Below are positions 17,445 through 25,353 of a DNA stretch of 52,605 nt, piece by piece. Position numbers and translations under genes: made by a program. Numbering within the stretch: the first letter of the stretch is position 1; each line of letters begins with the position of its first letter. Where the stretch lies: positions 1-52,605 of the forward strand of contig NZ_ANBA01000023.1 in NCBI RefSeq assembly GCF_000341085.1, read 5' to 3'. The notes under the pieces were generated by a model, which worked only from the letters and a program-made list of their open reading frames with translations, had not been told where the DNA came from and made no database searches. The stretch comes from Nocardiopsis ganjiahuensis DSM 45031. Lineage in GTDB: Bacteria > Actinomycetota > Actinomycetes > Streptosporangiales > Streptosporangiaceae.

Positions 17445-18521
17445 CTAGTCAGTGGGAAGAACGAACCGCGGTTCCTCCGCCACCGTCGGCGTTCCCATCA
17501 GGGTCTCTCCGATGGCGGCCCCCATCCGCTCCAGGCCCTCGGCAGCGGTTTCGGCGTCGACCTGGGGCGCCTCGGCGGCGCACACCTCGCCGGTGATCCT
17601 CTCGGGATCGGCCGGCCCCGGGTTGTCGAAGGCGTCCAGGGCCAGGGCCGCGGCGACGGGGTCGGTCGTGCCGAGCACCAGGTGGTCGGACGCGTTGCCT
17701 GCGCACACCTGCTGGACGGCCACGTTGCGCACGTTCTCACCGGTCAGCACCGACGCCCCGGACTCGTCCGCGGTGGCCGGATGCACGGTGTCGTCGGTGG
17801 TGCTGAGGATGCTGGTGGTGCTGACCTCGGCAAAGGTTTCCTGCGGCGAGTTGAGTTCGGCGATGAAGCGCGCGTCCGGGTCCATCTGCCACAGGGCGGG
17901 CGGGCATTCGGCGTCGGTGGTGCAGTGGGTCATGGTGCTGCCGTGGTGCGGCGAGCCCAGGGTCACCAGGTCGTCGACCATGCCCCTGGTGTCGGGCCAG
18001 AAGCGCAGTGCGGCCCGGCCCAGGACCCCGCCCTGGCTGAACCCCAGGACGTCGATCCGCTCCCCGTGCTGTTCGTGGGCGCCGCGGATCGCGTGGGTGA
18101 CGTACTCGGCCGAGATCTGCATGTCCGCCGTGGAACTCTCGGGCGGCTCGACGGTGCAGACCGTGCGGGTCTCGTTCAGCCAGGGAAGGTAGTTCCAGGA
18201 GAAGGTCTCGTCCGCCGTGAGCAGGGTCGGCGGGATCAGCAGGACGGGAGCGGCTTCGCTGTCCTCCGGGCCTTCGAAGCACTCGAACGCCGCTGCCAGC
18301 TCGTCGCCGGAGACCGTGAGTTCCGGTCCGGACTCGGACACGCTCGTGTCGGGAGCACCGGTGTCCGACGACGGTCCCTGGCCGATGCCGAGCGCGGCAC
18401 AGCCCGTCATCGGGATGGCGAGCGCCAGCAGGAGTGCTGCCAGATCGCGCTTCACCCGCCCTCGCCGAAACAGGTTCTTACGGAAAGGCTCCGTGTCGAT
18501 GGTCGGTCCCTCGGTATTCAT
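17445..18521 (-). CDS. Secreted lipoprotein lipase, alpha/beta hydrolase
   Basis: A 358-residue protein. Residues 1-25 are basic, 26-40 hydrophobic, and the lipobox is MTGC with Cys41 as the lipidated residue; a Ser/Asp/Pro-rich linker follows. The catalytic domain resembles the lipase-class proteins related to Candida antarctica lipase B: LLIPPTLL, WNYLPWLNE, nucleophile Ser162 in LGFSQGG, TLGSPHHG, and late Asp and His candidates in TTDDTVHP and SDHLVL. It probably acts on the cell surface on lipids or esters. Divergent from the TnpB element; originally its divergent neighbour was probably the merR gene at 20076. Confidence 0.85.
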   Translation of the reverse strand: MNTEGPTIDTEPFRKNLFRRGRVKRDLAALLLALAIPMTGCAALGIGQGPSSDTGAPDTSVSESGPELTVSGDELAAAFECFEGPEDSEAAPVLLIPPTLLTADETFSWNYLPWLNETRTVCTVEPPESSTADMQISAEYVTHAIRGAHEQHGERIDVLGFSQGGVLGRAALRFWPDTRGMVDDLVTLGSPHHGSTMTHCTTDAECPPALWQMDPDARFIAELNSPQETFAEVSTTSILSTTDDTVHPATADESGASVLTGENVRNVAVQQVCAGNASDHLVLGTTDPVAAALALDAFDNPGPADPERITGEVCAAEAPQVDAETAAEGLERMGAAIGETLMGTPTVAEEPRFVLPTD

Positions 18522-18617
18522 GGCAGCAGAGCTTCCTCGGTGGTGGGTGGAACGGGGCCCCGGTCGGGAACGGTCGTGGAATCGCGGCCGAGGCGGGTAC
18601 GTTGGCGACGCTAAAAC

Positions 18618-18633
18618 CTCACATCGATGTGAG
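18618..18633. promoter_or_regulatory. 16-bp perfect palindrome CTCACATCGATGTGAG
   Basis: A perfect dyad about 97 bp upstream of the lipase start, framed by ACCT and AGG. Its size and symmetry suit a MerR-family dimer. The nearest MerR gene now lies 1.44 kb away, behind the TnpB element. Confidence 0.5.
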
Positions 18634-18811
18634 AGGCAAGGGCTGTGTCACAGTTCACCTGCTTGTCGGCGAGGAAGCCCGGGCGTTCACGCCCGGGAGG
18701 AATTGCCGTGCCCGCTGGATCATGAGCGCAGGCGGCAGTGCGCGGCGGGTTTCGGAGGAGTTTTGTGGTTCGGCCCCGCGGGCGGGGCTGGTGTCGTTAG
18801 TGTGTTCGATC

Positions 18812-19978
18812 ATGAAGGTGGTCGTGCGGGTGAAACTGCTGCCCTCGCCGGAGCAGGCGAGGGCGCTTGCGGCGACCCTGCACGCCTGCAACCGGGCGGC
18901 GAACCACGCTTCGCAGGTGGCCCAGGACAGCGGGGCCCGGCACAAGTACGCCCTGCAGGAGAAGGTCTACCACCAGCTGAAATCGGATTTCGGGTTGTCG
19001 GCGCAGCCCGCGGTGCGGGTGATCGGCAAGGTCGCCGACGCCTACACCACCCGTGCCGCGAACCTGGAGGCCGGGAACCTGGGCCCGAAGGGGTCAGCCA
19101 GCCGCCAGCGGGTGGAGGCCACTCCGATCGCTTTCCGTGCGGACGCCGCCCAACCCTTCGACGACCGGTGTCTGTCCTGGCAGATGGACGCCCGCACCGT
19201 CTCCATCTGGACGGTGTCGGGCCGGTTGAAGAACCTTGGCTTCACCAGCTCCCCGGACCAACTCAAAATGCTGGCCGAGCACCGCCAGGGCGAGAGCGAC
19301 CTGATCTTCCAGGACAGGGCCTGGTTCCTCGCAGCAGTCTGCGAGGTCCCCGAAGCACCGCTCAACGAGGCCCCGGAGGGGTTCATCGGGGTGGATCTGG
19401 GGATCGTGGAGATCGCCACCACCTCCACCGGCCAGCGCCATGCCGGGCGGCAGTTGAACCGGTACCGGCGCCGCCAGATGCGGCTGCGCGCCAAACTCCA
19501 GGCCAAGGGCACCAAGAGCGCCAAACGGGTCCTCAAACGCCAGCGCCGAAAGGAGTCCCGGCGGGCGCGGGATGTCAACCATCGGATTTCGAAGAGCATC
19601 GTGGGACAGGCCGAACGCACCGGCCACGGGATCGCCCTGGAAGACCTCAAGGGCATCCGTGGCCGGGTACGGCAGGCCAAGAGGAATCGTTCCGCGTTGC
19701 ATGCGTGGAGTTTCGCGCAGCTGCGCGACTTCATCACCTACAAAGCGCGCAGGGCGGGGGTACCGGTCGTGGTCGTGGAGGCGGCCTACACCTCCCAAAC
19801 CTGCTCGGAGTGCGACCACACCAGCAGAGGCAACCGGCCCTCGCGGGCCCGGTTCGTCTGTCGGGGTTGTGGAGTCATCTTGCACGCCGATGTCAATGCT
19901 TCACGCAACCTCGCCCACCGGGGCGAGGCGGTGTGGACCGCGGGGCGCCCGTCAACCGCCCCCGCACCCTCCAGATAG
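18812..19978 (+). CDS. tnpB: TnpB RNA-guided endonuclease
   Basis: A 388-residue TnpB. The N-terminal OrfB helix-turn-helix starts KVVVRVKLLPSPEQARALAA. The RuvC catalytic residues are all present: Asp195 in GVDLGI, Glu277 in ALEDLK and Asp360 in HADVNASRN. The zinc ribbon Cys331, Cys334, Cys350, Cys353 sits between RuvC-II and RuvC-III. TnpB uses an RNA from the element's right end (omega/reRNA) to cut DNA matching the sequence next to that end, helping the element persist. The ATG at 18812 is where homology begins; the open frame extends upstream only because of GC bias. It looks functional. Confidence 0.93.
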   Translation: MKVVVRVKLLPSPEQARALAATLHACNRAANHASQVAQDSGARHKYALQEKVYHQLKSDFGLSAQPAVRVIGKVADAYTTRAANLEAGNLGPKGSASRQRVEATPIAFRADAAQPFDDRCLSWQMDARTVSIWTVSGRLKNLGFTSSPDQLKMLAEHRQGESDLIFQDRAWFLAAVCEVPEAPLNEAPEGFIGVDLGIVEIATTSTGQRHAGRQLNRYRRRQMRLRAKLQAKGTKSAKRVLKRQRRKESRRARDVNHRISKSIVGQAERTGHGIALEDLKGIRGRVRQAKRNRSALHAWSFAQLRDFITYKARRAGVPVVVVEAAYTSQTCSECDHTSRGNRPSRARFVCRGCGVILHADVNASRNLAHRGEAVWTAGRPSTAPAPSR

Positions 19979-20063
19979 GAGGGTGCTGGACGCGGGAGGC
20001 CGGACCCACCAGCCAGGTGGGCGTCTACCCACAAGCCCGTGGCTTCAGCCACGGGTAGTTGAC
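19900..20063 (+). ncRNA. Predicted omega/reRNA and right end of the TnpB element
   Basis: TnpB guide RNAs derive from the tnpB 3' end and right end. Here the segment holds stem-loops 20005-20010/20016-20021 (CCCACC/GGTGGG) and 20036-20043/20048-20055 (loop TTCA), then TAGTTGAC. The guide would begin at about 20064 and copy the merR ribosome site and start codon, i.e. the restored insertion site. The 5' boundary is a guess by analogy. Confidence 0.55.
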
Positions 20064-20075
20064 GAAGGGATCGGC

Positions 20076-20453
20076 ATGAGGATCGGGGAGCTCTCACGAC
20101 GGACCGGGGCGAGCATCCGACTGCTGCGTTACTACGAGGAGAAGGGCCTGATCGGCAGTACCCGCAGTTCCAGCGGGCAGCGCCACTTCACAGAGGACGC
20201 CGTCCCACGCGTGGAGTTCGTTCGCCGACTCCTCGCGACGGGGGCGACCAGCCGTGCCATCGCCGAGATGATGCCCTGCTTCGACACACCTCTCGAGGAG
20301 ACCTTCGACAGCGCGATGGAACGCCTGGCCCAGGAGCGCCGGCGCATCACCAGCGACATAGAGGATCTCCTACGGGCCCGGAAGGCCCTGGACGCCCTGA
20401 TGGACACCGCCCGCGAGCACCGCGCGCGGCTGCCGGGGAGCCAGGCGGGCTGA
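20076..20453 (+). CDS. MerR family regulator (short form)
   Basis: A 125-residue MerR protein: MRIGELSRRTGASIRLLRYY winged helix, EEKGLIGSTRSSSGQRHF wing, then a coiled-coil dimerisation helix (MERLAQERRRITSDIEDLLR) with no effector domain and no Cys cluster. A GAAGGGA site sits 5 nt before the ATG and immediately after the TnpB element, so only the native ribosome site remains in front and the promoter has been displaced. It was probably once divergent from the lipase gene. Confidence 0.88.
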   Translation: MRIGELSRRTGASIRLLRYYEEKGLIGSTRSSSGQRHFTEDAVPRVEFVRRLLATGATSRAIAEMMPCFDTPLEETFDSAMERLAQERRRITSDIEDLLRARKALDALMDTAREHRARLPGSQAG

Positions 20454-20525
20454 TCCCCTCGACCTTCCCCTCCGCCGGGTGTGACCGTCACGCGCCGTGC
20501 GTTCCGAACTCCGAGGAGCCGTCCG

Positions 20526-21287
20526 ATGCTCAGCAGTGAACTCGCCGAACTCGCCGGGGTCACCGTCCGCACGTTGCGCCACTACCACCAGATCGGGCTG
20601 CTGCCCGAACCCCCGCGCTCGGCCGGGGGCTACCGGCGCTACGACGTCGGCGACCTCGTACGACTCCTGCGGATCACGAGGTTGACCGCACTGGGCGTCC
20701 CCCTGTCCGTGCTCCCGTCGGTGCTGGATGACCCGGCGGCCACGGAGGCGCTGCTGGACGATCTCGACCGCCAGGCGGCCGCCGAGATCGAACGGCTCAA
20801 CGCCCGACGGGCCGACATCGCCGCCCTGCGCAGCAGCGGCACACCGCCCGACCTGCCCCCGGAGCTGTCGGTGCTGCGCTCCGGCCCCGAGGCCGGGGTG
20901 CCCGAGGAGATGGCCCGACACGAACACGAACAGCTGATCCTGCTCGGGCACCTGCTCGACACGGACGGCCCGACAGGGCTCGCCCTCCTGCTCGACGAGG
21001 TGGACAGGAAGATGCTCGAGCGGCTGGAACCGCTCACGGCGCGGTTCTACGCCCTCGGGTCCGACACCCCGGACGAGGAGGTCGCGGCTTTGATCGACGC
21101 CTGGGTCACCGAGCTGGAACCGCTGTCAGCGCGACTGGCCAGTTCGTCCGCGCCCGACTCGAAGGTCTCGGCCCTGCTGGACGAACTGAACAAGCAGGCC
21201 CTCAAACCCGTCCAGCACCGGGTAATGCGCAGGATCCTGCATCGGTTGGAGCACGAGCAGCGGTCGGCCGGAACCGGACAGGACTGA
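20526..21287 (+). CDS. MerR family regulator with C-terminal effector-type domain
   Basis: A 253-residue protein: MerR helix-turn-helix (MLSSELAELAGVTVRTLRHY, HQIGLLPEPPRSAGGYRRYD), a coiled coil with LDDLDRQAAAEIERLNARR, and a helical C-terminal domain of about 120 residues, possibly ligand-binding. The ATG at 20526 has GAGGAG upstream. The following gene, an S9 peptidase, has a MerR-type promoter (dyad in a 19-bp spacer), so activation of that peptidase is the obvious inference. Confidence 0.88.
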   Translation: MLSSELAELAGVTVRTLRHYHQIGLLPEPPRSAGGYRRYDVGDLVRLLRITRLTALGVPLSVLPSVLDDPAATEALLDDLDRQAAAEIERLNARRADIAALRSSGTPPDLPPELSVLRSGPEAGVPEEMARHEHEQLILLGHLLDTDGPTGLALLLDEVDRKMLERLEPLTARFYALGSDTPDEEVAALIDAWVTELEPLSARLASSSAPDSKVSALLDELNKQALKPVQHRVMRRILHRLEHEQRSAGTGQD

Positions 21288-21422
21288 ACGCGCTCCAAAC
21301 ACGGCGGCCGGGCTCACTCCGCCCCCTGTGCGGCCCGAATGGTCTGCGGCCCGCCTGCCGGTCGGCGCTTCGCCCTGCCCCGACCCCGCCGAGCACTGTG
21401 ACCAAGAAAATGAAATGCAGCC

Positions 21423-21453
21423 TTGACTCCGACGCGACGTCGGAGTTTTCACT
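21423..21453 (+). promoter_or_regulatory. MerR-type promoter in front of the second S9 peptidase
   Basis: A TTGACT -35 box (21423-21428) is followed by the dyad ACTCCGAC-N5-GTCGGAGT (21426-21446, perfect 8-bp arms), with a poor -10 candidate TTCACT 19 bp after the -35. A long spacer filled with the operator is the hallmark of MerR-activated promoters. It lies 38 bp before the peptidase ATG. Confidence 0.6.
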
Positions 21454-21490
21454 CGGGGATGTCCGCGTCCACCGACCGTGAGGACCCGCC

Positions 21491-23410
21491 ATGACCGCCC
21501 CGTCGAAGCTGATCTCCGTCGAAGAGTTCTTCGCCCCGCCCGCCCGCAGCCGGGCCGTGCTCTCCCCGGACGGCACCCAGGTCGCCTACCTCGCCCCCTG
21601 GCAAGGGCGGCTCAACGTGTTCGTCCGCGACCTGGACTCGGACTGGTCCACCCCCGACGACACCGAGGGCTCGGGGGCGCGGCGCGTCACCGCCAACACC
21701 CAGCGCAACATCGAGGCCGCCTTCTGGAACGCTGACGGCCGCTACCTGCTCTTCCAGCAGGACAAGGACGGCGACGAGAACGCCCACCTGTACCGGGTCG
21801 ACCTCACCCGCCCCGAGGAACCCGAGGCCGACCTCACCCCCTACGAAGGGGTGCGGCTGCTCGGCGCGTCTCTCCACCCGAACCGGCCCGGGACGGCGTA
21901 CGTACAGCTCAACAAACGCCGCCCGGACCTGGTCGACCTGTTCGAACTCGACCTGGACACCGGTGGACTGACCACTGTCGCCGAGAACCCGGGCGACGTC
22001 TTCGGCTGGGTGGCCACCGGCCGCCGGGTGGTGTCCCACACCATCGAGGAGAACGGCGACCACGTCTACTCGCGGTGGGACCAGGGCCAGCCGCGCCCGA
22101 TCGCACGGTTCCTGGGCACCGACGCGCCCTTCGGGATCACGCCGATCGTGCCCACCCCGGACGGCAACGGACTGTGGATCGGCTCGGCCCACGGCTCGGA
22201 CCGCACGCGCCTGGTCCACCTCGATCTGGACACCGGCGAGCGGACCGACGTGGACAGCCACCCCGCCTTCGACCTGGACACCCCGCGCCCGGAGGCCGAC
22301 CCTCGCTACCCCTCATCGGTGATCGTGCACTCGACCACCGGGGAACTGCTCGGTGCCCGCTACCTCGGCGCCCGCCAGGAGATCCACCCGCTGGACGCGC
22401 ACTTCGCCGAGGTCCTGCCGCACCTGACCGAGCTCTCCGACGGCGATCTGGCGTTCGTGTCCTGCGACGCCACCGGCCAGAAGTGGGTCGTGGACTTCAC
22501 CCATGACCGCGACCCCGGTGTGACCTGGTTCTACGACCACGGCACGGGGCGGGCTCGGTGCCTGTTCCGGCCCTTCCCGCACCTGGACCCGGCCCAGCTG
22601 GCCCCGGTCACCCCCGTCACGCTGACCGCCCGCGACGGCCTGGCCCTGCCCGTCCACCTGACCCTGCCGGTCGGTGGCGGACAGCGCGAACTGCCCACGG
22701 TGGTGCTCGTGCACGGAGGGCCGTGGTATCGCGACAGCTGGGTCTACGACCCCGAGGTGCAGCTGCTGGCCAACCGCGGTTACGCGGTGCTCCAGGTGAA
22801 CATGCGCGGCTCCACCGGATACGGCAAGGCGCACACCCAGGCCGCGATCGGTGAGTTCGCGGGCAAGATGCACGACGACCTGCTCGACGCCGTGGACTGG
22901 GCCGTCGCCAAGGGTTACACCGACCCCGACCGGGTCGGCATCTACGGTTCCTCCTACGGCGGCTACGCCGCCCTGGTGGGCGCCGCGTTCACCCCGGACC
23001 GGTTCGCCGCCGCGGTCAGCTACACCGGCATGAGCGACCTGGCCGAGCTGACCGAAGGGATCGTCCCGTTCGCCCGCCGCAGCCTCGTGAACAACTACCT
23101 GCGCTACTTCGGTGACCCCGAGGTCCCCGAGGATCGGGCCGACATGCTGGCCCGCTCCCCCATCAGCCGGGTCGACGACATCACCGCGCCGGTCCTGCTG
23201 ATCCACGGCGCCAACGACGTCCGGGTGGCGCGCCGCCACGCCGACCGGGTCTTCGAGGCTCTGCGCGCCCGTGGCGCCGAGGTCGAGTACCTGCTGAACG
23301 AGAACGAGGGGCACTGGTTCGTCAACGCCGACAGCAACATCGAGCTGTACGGCAGGCTCGAGCGCTTTTTGGCCCGGCACCTGGGCGGACGGTCCTCGAC
23401 CACCATCTGA
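21491..23410 (+). CDS. S9 family prolyl oligopeptidase-type serine peptidase (paralogue)
   Basis: A 639-residue protein with N-terminal propeller and C-terminal peptidase domain. The triad is Ser488 (GSSYGGYA), Asp576 (HGANDV) and His608 (NEGHWF). It is closely similar along its whole length to the protein at 10032-11918 (for example NRGYAVLQVN, STGYGKAHTQAAIGEFAGKM and the LGGRS end), so the two arose by duplication. GAGGA precedes the ATG. Probably cytoplasmic and controlled by the MerR protein immediately upstream. Confidence 0.93.
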   Translation: MTAPSKLISVEEFFAPPARSRAVLSPDGTQVAYLAPWQGRLNVFVRDLDSDWSTPDDTEGSGARRVTANTQRNIEAAFWNADGRYLLFQQDKDGDENAHLYRVDLTRPEEPEADLTPYEGVRLLGASLHPNRPGTAYVQLNKRRPDLVDLFELDLDTGGLTTVAENPGDVFGWVATGRRVVSHTIEENGDHVYSRWDQGQPRPIARFLGTDAPFGITPIVPTPDGNGLWIGSAHGSDRTRLVHLDLDTGERTDVDSHPAFDLDTPRPEADPRYPSSVIVHSTTGELLGARYLGARQEIHPLDAHFAEVLPHLTELSDGDLAFVSCDATGQKWVVDFTHDRDPGVTWFYDHGTGRARCLFRPFPHLDPAQLAPVTPVTLTARDGLALPVHLTLPVGGGQRELPTVVLVHGGPWYRDSWVYDPEVQLLANRGYAVLQVNMRGSTGYGKAHTQAAIGEFAGKMHDDLLDAVDWAVAKGYTDPDRVGIYGSSYGGYAALVGAAFTPDRFAAAVSYTGMSDLAELTEGIVPFARRSLVNNYLRYFGDPEVPEDRADMLARSPISRVDDITAPVLLIHGANDVRVARRHADRVFEALRARGAEVEYLLNENEGHWFVNADSNIELYGRLERFLARHLGGRSSTTI

Positions 23411-23421
23411 CCCGCCGACCA

Positions 23422-23456
23422 CCGGGGTCCCGCGACCACACCCCGCGGGACCCCGG
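23422..23456 (+). terminator. Strong hairpin after the S9 peptidase
   Basis: A perfect 13-bp stem (23422-23434 with 23444-23456) and 9-nt loop, 12 bp past the stop codon. No T-tract. Confidence 0.7.
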
Positions 23457-23710
23457 CAGACCGCCTCGGCTCCAGCGGAGTTTCACGTCGACTCCGACCT
23501 CGGAAGACACACCGGGGACGGCATCGGTGAAGTCACCGCTCAGACATCCCTGAAATCCAAGAAGCAACCTGGCGAAGAGAAGGGCCTTTCCCGCCCCCTC
23601 GAACACGGCGTCCGGGTGTCAGCCCCGACCCTTCAGTTCACAAGGTCGCGCGTTGGCGCAGGAGTACGCCGCAACCGCGTCGAAGCGCGGTGGCGGCTTC
23701 GCTCAGGGCC
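23457..23710. other. Intergenic stretch between convergent genes
   Basis: No gene is seen between the S9 terminator and the end of the SDR gene. A partial CTCCGAC/TCGGA match to the MerR dyad at 21426 occurs near 23491-23505 and may be chance. Confidence 0.4.
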
Positions 23711-24484
23711 TCAACGCCCGCGCTCCTCGCTGATGGAGTTCCCGCCGTCGACCGTGATGAGCTGACCCGTGATGTACGACGCGCCTTCACCTGCGAGGAA
23801 CGCGATCACGGACGCCACCTCGTCCGCGGTGCCGGACCGGCCGACGGGTGCGGCCGCGCCCATCGCCCGCTCGTGGTCGGAGGCGGACGGAGTGTCGATC
23901 CACCCCGGAGCGACGGCGTTCACCGTGATGCCCGCCGCGGCCGTGTCGATCGCCGTCGCGCGCGTCAGTCCGACCATGCCGGCCTTCGCCGCGTGGTAGG
24001 CGACATCGCCGGGGTAAGCGGCGACGGGCCCCGACACCGATGACACGTTGACGATGCGGCCGTAGCCGGCAGCCCGCATGAAGCCCGCCACCGCGCGGGT
24101 CATCAGGAACGACGTGGTCAGGTTTCGCTCGAGCGAGGCATGCCAGTGGTCGAGGGGCAGACCGCCGACCGCGCCCGAAGCATACGAGTCGGACACGGAA
24201 GTCATTCCGGCGTTGTTGACGAGGATGTCCACGCCGCCGAACGCATCCGACGCGCACGTGACGACGGCGTCCACACCGGTCTGATCAGTGAGGTCAGCGA
24301 CCACCCCTTCCGCTCGGATACCGGCGGCGCGCAGTTCCGCGACCCGGTCGAAGATGCGATCCGTCGTCGACGTGACAACCACACGGCTTCCGCCGGAGCC
24401 GAGAAGACGGGCTGCCGCGAACCCGATTCCCCGTGCGCTTCCCGCACCGGTGATGATGGCGACTCGCTGCCTTTGAGTGGTCAT
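23711..24484 (-). CDS. Short-chain dehydrogenase/reductase
   Basis: A 257-residue classical SDR. Cofactor motif TGAGSARGIG (residues 12-21), NNAG at 90-93, Asn121, Ser149 in NVSSVSG, and Tyr163-Lys167 in YHAAK. A PGW segment and GGNSI near the C-terminus match the FabG-like branch. NADPH preference is suggested by the Ser/Thr-rich end of beta-2. GGAAGGT precedes the ATG. Downstream of the broken ArsR gene on the same strand; substrate unknown. Confidence 0.9.
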   Translation of the reverse strand: MTTQRQRVAIITGAGSARGIGFAAARLLGSGGSRVVVTSTTDRIFDRVAELRAAGIRAEGVVADLTDQTGVDAVVTCASDAFGGVDILVNNAGMTSVSDSYASGAVGGLPLDHWHASLERNLTTSFLMTRAVAGFMRAAGYGRIVNVSSVSGPVAAYPGDVAYHAAKAGMVGLTRATAIDTAAAGITVNAVAPGWIDTPSASDHERAMGAAAPVGRSGTADEVASVIAFLAGEGASYITGQLITVDGGNSISEERGR

Positions 24485-25086
24485 GGTGAGACCTTCCGTT
24501 CAGCTGTACGACCGCACAATCTCCACCGCGGTCAACGTCCTGGCACTGTTTCCGATGCGGACCGGGTTCCCCACGCGCGCCTTTTTCGATGAACCCCACC
24601 CGATGGGCCCTTCGGCGAACGTCTTCACACGTTCGTTCCCACCACGCACGGAGACGAGGTCCGCGGGCCACCCCCGGGGTCCGTCGTCTCGGTGAGCGCC
24701 GCACACACCTCTGCGCCGGGGCTCGGCTGCCCGAGGGCCCACACCGACCATCCGGCCCCCCAGACAGCGGCAGAACCGTGTTGAGCACGCCGGAGCCCGT
24801 CGACTCCGCATGCTTTGCCTCTCACCCCGCAAAGGTGACGTCCCGCAGTGTGGTGAGTTCTTCGGCCGCGGTGCGGGTCGGTGGGCTGAGTCTATGCCGC
24901 GTCGATCCCAGCCGGCGGCCACGTCCTGGGGATGTCGGTGATGATCTTCGCGGAGTTCTCGCTGAAGTGGCGTCGGTCGGCCGAGCGCCACTCGTCGTGC
25001 CGGCCGACCAGACCGCATCGCGCCGAAGCCGGTCTGCTCGGACGCCTGGGGCCGAGCGGGCTTCGCGCACGGTGCGCGCTCCTCGC
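24485..25086. other. About 600 bp without a recognisable intact gene
   Basis: Several open frames exist on both strands but none resembles a family. One minus-strand frame near 24900-25020 reads HDEWRSADRRHFSENSAK and then IITDIPRTWPPAGIDAA before a stop, which looks protein-like and may be the end of a lost gene. Probably decayed DNA between the SDR gene and the ArsR fragment. Confidence 0.4.
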
Positions 25087-25285
25087 TCAGCGACGGAGCT
25101 CGATCTCGGCCTGAGCGAGCGCTGCCCGAACCACCTTGCGGTCGGCCCCCGTTCTCCTGGCCGGGGAAGCTCATCGGCTCCTTGAGCCACACCAGCATCT
25201 GGCGGCGGGCCGGGTTGGACAGGGCCCGGAACACAGCCGTCAGCTCCGCTTCCGAGAACATGTGGCGATCGTGACGCGCGTTCAT
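25087..25285 (-). pseudogene. ArsR-type regulator, truncated by a G-run frameshift
   Basis: From 25285 it reads a typical ArsR N-terminus: FSEAELTAVFRALSNPARRQ, MLVWLKEPMSFPGQENG. At a run of five G the frame breaks; removing one G continues ADRKVVRAALAQAEIELRR to a stop at 25087. The recognition helix and wing are missing, so the gene seems dead, or the indel is a sequencing error plus a real deletion. Its promoter region, shared with the oxidoreductase, keeps a repeated operator. Confidence 0.55.
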
Positions 25286-25290
25286 CGACG

Positions 25291-25342
25291 ATTCGGGATA
25301 TGGCGATCTGAATCATATTGACAATTCGTGATATGACGATCT
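25291..25342. promoter_or_regulatory. Two direct repeats in the ArsR / oxidoreductase divergent promoter
   Basis: ATTCGGGATATGGCGATCT (25291-25309) and ATTCGTGATATGACGATCT (25324-25342) match at 17 of 19 positions and lie 33 bp apart, about three helical turns. TCATAT near 25313 and ATATGA at 25331-25336 add an inverted ArsR-like arrangement. A TTGACA box at 25318-25323 lies between. Likely operators of the adjacent, now broken, ArsR regulator. Confidence 0.55.
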
Positions 25343-25353
25343 AAGGTCGGCGC

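Larger units (their letters stand above)
18650..20063 (+). mobile_element. TnpB-only IS200/IS605-type (IS1341-like) element
   Basis: It contains an intact tnpB and no Y1 transposase (tnpA). The right end is a hairpin AAGCCCGTGGC-TTCA-GCCACGGG followed by TAGTTGAC (20033-20063). A matching hairpin with the same TTCA loop, CCCGGGCG-TTCA-CGCCCGGG, lies at 18678-18697 upstream of tnpB and probably belongs to the left end. The right boundary at about 20063 is fairly clear; the left boundary (about 18640-18675) cannot be fixed by reading. There is no target duplication, as expected for this class. Confidence 0.75.

Noticed and set aside
18434..18811. N-terminal extension of TnpB
   Set aside because: The frame is open only through GC bias; TnpB homology starts at the ATG at 18812 and the upstream part includes the element-end hairpin.
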